Origin: Actinomadura citrea
GTDB lineage: Bacteria; Actinomycetota; Actinomycetes; Streptosporangiales; Streptosporangiaceae
Assembly (NCBI RefSeq): GCF_013409045.1
Contig: NZ_JACCBT010000001.1
Span: forward strand, 6,696,001-6,760,000
Length of the DNA stretch: 64,000 bases
Direction of reading: 5' to 3'
The notes beneath the pieces were generated by a model, which made no database searches, was not told where the DNA came from, and saw nothing but the letters and a program-made list of their open reading frames with translations. A program made the translations under genes and the position numbers. This document shows positions 60,960 through 64,000 of this stretch, one piece after another (position 1 is the first letter of the stretch; each line of letters starts with the position of its first letter).

Positions 60960-61664
60960 GTGAGCGAGGACGAACGGGCGGAAGGCAGCCCGGTAGGACG
61001 GAGGGTGGTCCTGGGGATGCTCGGCCTCGGCGTGGCGGGGGTCGCCGTGGGGGCATCCGTCCAGGACAAGGTGAGCCGGGCGCTGGCGCCGGTCGGACCG
61101 ATCGGGGACGTCCTGCCGGCCGCCGGCGGGTTCCGCTACTACTCGGTCACGTCCGGCGTGAAGCGGCACGGCGCCGCGACGCACCGGGTGACCGTTTCCG
61201 GCCTTGTCGACAAGCCGCAATCGTTTGGGATGGCCGATCTGGCGCATTTTCCGCAGACAGTGCTCGACAGGGACTTCCAGTGCGTGACGGGCTGGCGGGT
61301 GCCGGACGTGCGGTGGGTCGGCGTGGCTCTGCCCGACCTGCTGGACGCGGTCGGCGTGTCCGCCCAGGCACGGGCCGTGCGGTTCACGTCGTTCGACGGC
61401 GTTTACACCGAGTCGCTGACGCTCGAGCAGGCGCGACGCCGGGACGTCCTGGTCGCGACCCAGATGGACGGCAAGCCCGTCACCCACGACCACGGCGGCC
61501 CCACACGGCTGTACGTCGCGCCCATGTACGGCTACAAGTCGCTGAAATGGCTCGGCGGCATCGAACTGACCGACCGGGTGAAGCCCGGCTACTGGGAGGA
61601 ACTCGGCTACGACGTGGACGCCTGGGTGGGACGGTCGAACGGACGCAGCGATGCGCCGACCTGA
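60960..61664 (+). CDS. Molybdopterin-dependent oxidoreductase (sulfite-oxidase fold), Tat-exported
   Basis: A 234-residue enzyme of the sulfite oxidase/MsrP fold. The N-terminus carries GRRVVLGMLGLGVAGVAVG, an RR-x-hydrophobic Tat-type signal. The molybdenum-ligand Cys108 is in FQCVTGWRV, and the cofactor segments RLYVAPMYGYKSLKWLGGIE are present. It probably works outside the membrane on a sulfoxide or similar substrate. Its 3' end overlaps the cytochrome b gene by 14 nt, which supplies the electron donor. Confidence 0.9.
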   Translation: MSEDERAEGSPVGRRVVLGMLGLGVAGVAVGASVQDKVSRALAPVGPIGDVLPAAGGFRYYSVTSGVKRHGAATHRVTVSGLVDKPQSFGMADLAHFPQTVLDRDFQCVTGWRVPDVRWVGVALPDLLDAVGVSAQARAVRFTSFDGVYTESLTLEQARRRDVLVATQMDGKPVTHDHGGPTRLYVAPMYGYKSLKWLGGIELTDRVKPGYWEELGYDVDAWVGRSNGRSDAPT

Positions 61665-62433
61665 GCCGTCGTCGGGACGGCTCGTACGGTTCACCCGGGC
61701 CGAACGCTCGATCCATCAAGTCACCGCGCTGCTGATGCTGGTCTGCCTGCTGACCGCGGCGCTGCTCTACCTGCCGCCGCTGTCGGCGTTGGTGGGCCGC
61801 AGGGAGATGGTCAGGACCGTCCATGTCTGGTGCGGGTTCGCCCTGCCCGCGCCGATCGTGCTCGGTCTGCTGTCCCGGGCGTTCAGGGCCGACCTTCGCA
61901 GGTTGAACAGGTTCGTGCCCGCGGACTGGCAGTGGCTCAGGCGCGGCGACCGCAGGGCCGTGCGGGACGGGCGCGGGGTCCTGCCCGTGGGCAAGTTCAA
62001 CGCGGGCCAGAAGCTGAACGCGGCGTTCACGGCGGGCGCGATCCTCGTCATGCTCGGCACCGGCGAGATCATGACCTTCCCCGGTCCGTGGGGCGACCGG
62101 TGGCGGACCGGCTCCACCTTCGTCCACGACTGGCTCTTCCTGGCCGTCCTCGCGGTGACCGCCGGGCACCTGTGGGAGGCGCTGCGGGATCGCGAGGCGC
62201 TGACGGGGATGCTGACCGGTCGGGTGGACCCCGGCTGGGCCGCACGGCATCACGCGAGCTGGGCCGTCCCCGCGGGAAGAACCCCGGACGCCGGTGGACG
62301 ACCGGCCGCCGGCGGGGCGAATGCGCAGGTGGACGGGGCGGGTGCGCAGGCGGGCGAGGCGACGGCCGATCCTCGGGGGACGTCCGGTGAACGGGGTCCA
62401 GATTTTGCGAAACGACCTCCCGGCATGTCTTGA
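61651..62433 (+). CDS. Cytochrome b/b6-type membrane subunit
   Basis: A 260-residue protein with four helices (HQVTALLMLVCLLTAALLYL, VHVWCGFALPAPIVLGLLSR, LNAAFTAGAILVMLGTGEIM, HDWLFLAVLAVTAGHLWEAL), each contributing His candidates for two b haems, as in formate-dehydrogenase gamma or YedZ-like cytochromes. The last 60 residues are a disordered Ala/Gly tail. Overlap with the molybdopterin oxidoreductase gene means the two form one membrane redox complex. Confidence 0.88.
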   Translation: MRRPEPSSGRLVRFTRAERSIHQVTALLMLVCLLTAALLYLPPLSALVGRREMVRTVHVWCGFALPAPIVLGLLSRAFRADLRRLNRFVPADWQWLRRGDRRAVRDGRGVLPVGKFNAGQKLNAAFTAGAILVMLGTGEIMTFPGPWGDRWRTGSTFVHDWLFLAVLAVTAGHLWEALRDREALTGMLTGRVDPGWAARHHASWAVPAGRTPDAGGRPAAGGANAQVDGAGAQAGEATADPRGTSGERGPDFAKRPPGMS

Positions 62434-62574
62434 CTCTGCCCGCATGGGGGCTGGAATGTGACATCGAGGCGGGGTTCTCACTGAAGCTCCCTTGCCAGGG
62501 CCGGTCCGAGGAGCGCTCCGTCTCACCGGCGGCGTCCCCGCCCGCCGGTACCCCGTGCGCGGAGGTGTGCGCTG

Positions 62575-62835
62575 ATGCCTGCACTGGCCGATCACCGGAA
62601 CGAGACACGTGACACGCTCGCACGCCGGCTTTGCGACGAGTTCGGGTCCTTCCCCTCAGACGCGGTGCACCGGTGCGTGGCCGACGTCCAGGCCTGCATG
62701 GCCCATCTGGGTCTGGAGGCCACGCCGGACAGAGTCGAGCGGATGGCCCGGGAGCAGCTCACCGGGATCCTGAAATCGCGGCCGCCCTCTGGGCGCGCGC
62801 CCGCCGGCGGCGTCGCCGACCGAACGGACGGCTGA
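62575..62835 (+). CDS. Three-helix-bundle dimerisation domain protein
   Basis: An 86-residue protein with three predicted helices (ETRDTLARRLCDEFGSF, SDAVHRCVADVQACMAHLGL, DRVERMAREQLTGIL) and a disordered tail. It resembles the small actinobacterial three-helix-bundle dimerisation family, function unknown. GGAGG precedes the ATG. It stands 141 bp downstream of the cytochrome gene. Confidence 0.75.
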   Translation: MPALADHRNETRDTLARRLCDEFGSFPSDAVHRCVADVQACMAHLGLEATPDRVERMAREQLTGILKSRPPSGRAPAGGVADRTDG

Positions 62836-62932
62836 GCCGCCAATCGCCCACGCGGGTGGCGCGACGGCGACCCATTCCGGCCTTCGGCGTTGTCCGGGCC
62901 ACCGTCCCCGCCGGATCTGAGAGGCTAGAGGG

Positions 62933-64000
62933 GTGAGTCCCCGCAGCCGCAGCCGCTCCTCCGGGGACCCGGCCCGGGACGGCCCGAACCCCCCGGACGA
63001 GGTCTCGGCGATTTTCGACGGCATGCTCCAGCACGCCCGCGAACTGCTGGCGGTGCGCAGTCCCCTGGACGCCGAGCTGATCGTCAGCGAGATCCTCGGC
63101 TCCTGGTGGGGGCAGCGCATCCCGGACGGCGACGTGGAAGAGGTCATCGGCGAGGCCCTGGTCGGCTACGCCACGGCCGCCGCCACGCCCGCGGCACTGG
63201 CGCTGCTCACCGGGGTCGCCTACATGGGCACCCCGCGGCAGGCGGCCAAGGCCGAACGCGCGGCACTGCAACTGATGGGCGACGGCGTCGCCAGGCCCGG
63301 CTGGGCCGACCGCGTCGGCATGGTCGAGCCCGAGGCGTGCTTCGCGTCCCGGGACGTCTACGGCGACCAGGACTCCGTCATCTGCACCTACACCTACGGG
63401 GGCGCCGAAAGGCATGCCCTGGTCATCCTGGTCGACCGCAACAGGGCCGGAGAGGTCCAGCCGCGCGGCGGTCCGTTCGCGTCCGGCGCGCGCACGGGAC
63501 GGCCTCCGGCGAGCGGGATGGTCCGGGACGCCTGGGTCTCCTCCCGGGTGGACCGGCTCCTCGACCACTGCCGCCGCGAAGGCCGCGACAACCCGCTGAT
63601 GCGGTTCGAGGAGCTCGACCCGCGCGACACCAAGGCATTGCTGCAGAGCGCCCTGGATCTCACCGACGAGACAGACGACCCGCCGGTGAACGAGAACTTC
63701 GGCTCCTACCACGCATTCGTCCGCGCGCGCGTGGACATCCTTCCGCCGGGCGGCCGCCTGCCCCAGCCTCCGGTGTACGGGCACGACAGGCGCGCCACGA
63801 TCGCGACGCGGTTCCTCGCCTCGGACGAGGCCGGTGAGCTGTCGGACATCTCCGCGGCGATCCGGTGCGTGGACCGGATCATCGACTACGGCTGCGCGCA
63901 CGACTTCGGGCGGCCGCTGCGGGTCAGCCCGATCAAGTGCGAGATGTTCCTGCTCGACTGGCTGCCGCGCAAGGTCCTGCTCTCCCCGTCGGAGCAGGAG
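62933..64000 (+). CDS. Conserved hypothetical protein, cut by window end
   Basis: At least 356 residues; the frame is open to the last base, so the C-terminus is missing. The N-terminus (SPRSRSRSSGDPARDGPNPP) is disordered, then DEVSAIFDGMLQHARELLAV, SEILGSWWGQRIPDGDVEEV, and an alpha/beta domain with VICTYTYGGAERHALVILVD. The segment IKCEMFLLDWLPRKVLLSPS is near the edge. No domain recognised. GTG at 62933 follows AGAGG. Confidence 0.82.
   Translation, partial: MSPRSRSRSSGDPARDGPNPPDEVSAIFDGMLQHARELLAVRSPLDAELIVSEILGSWWGQRIPDGDVEEVIGEALVGYATAAATPAALALLTGVAYMGTPRQAAKAERAALQLMGDGVARPGWADRVGMVEPEACFASRDVYGDQDSVICTYTYGGAERHALVILVDRNRAGEVQPRGGPFASGARTGRPPASGMVRDAWVSSRVDRLLDHCRREGRDNPLMRFEELDPRDTKALLQSALDLTDETDDPPVNENFGSYHAFVRARVDILPPGGRLPQPPVYGHDRRATIATRFLASDEAGELSDISAAIRCVDRIIDYGCAHDFGRPLRVSPIKCEMFLLDWLPRKVLLSPSEQE

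Overview
The window is very GC-rich (roughly 70% or more), codons end almost always in G or C, starts are often GTG, and gene ends often overlap as GTGA or ATGA. With the set of actinobacterial families seen here (DUF5998, DUF7455, HrdB-type principal sigma factor, SpoIIE-type PAS/GAF phosphatase, LuxR-type two-component pairs) this points to a filamentous actinomycete chromosome, plausibly the Thermomonosporaceae/Streptosporangiales; the genus is inference. I see no tRNA, rRNA, CRISPR array, insertion sequence, integrase or phage gene.

Layout. (1) 0.2-5.0 kb: a translationally coupled + strand set of cytoplasmic subtilase, ECF-like sigma factor, 148-residue linker protein and TPR-CHAT protease, which looks like a protease/sigma signalling or conflict module. 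(2) 5-20.4 kb: mostly housekeeping and regulatory genes: sulfurtransferase, phosphodiesterase, DUF5998 protein, GNAT/acyl-CoA ligase fusion whose ATP-grasp domain is shortened, PfkB kinase, LysR regulator, RecQ helicase with a phosphoribosyltransferase-like tail, ThrE-type exporter, a DUF6745 pair, YdeI protein, WYL regulator. (3) 20.4-26.4 kb: a tightly overlapping minus-strand operon matching the uncharacterised STM4011-STM4015 system: two radical SAM proteins, an alkaline-phosphatase-superfamily hydrolase, an ATP-grasp protein and two tandem leucine-rich-repeat proteins. This is my main candidate for an undescribed pathway. (4) 26.4-29.4 kb: metNIQ methionine importer with a structured leader region.

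(5) 29.4-41.3 kb: two two-component systems (one coupled to a DUF4097 surface protein, one next to an orphan ABC ATPase), TetR/SDR pair with shared operator half-sites, methyltransferase, GH13 glycosidase, MarR/FUSC exporter pair. (6) 41.2-57.6 kb: a core segment with topoisomerase IV parC and parE, a third two-component system, ketosteroid isomerase, thioredoxin-like protein, an ABC-2 exporter, DUF7455 protein, yaaA and the principal sigma factor. From memory, hrdB, the DUF7455 gene, parE and parC also lie close together in Streptomyces, so this part is probably vertically inherited. (7) 57.8-64 kb: PAS/GAF/PP2C phosphatase, HhH-GPD repair protein, Tat-exported molybdopterin oxidoreductase with its cytochrome b partner, a three-helix-bundle protein, and a large hypothetical gene cut by the window edge.

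Starts were chosen from ribosome binding sites, overlaps and family length; database identities are from recognition of motifs, not from searches.
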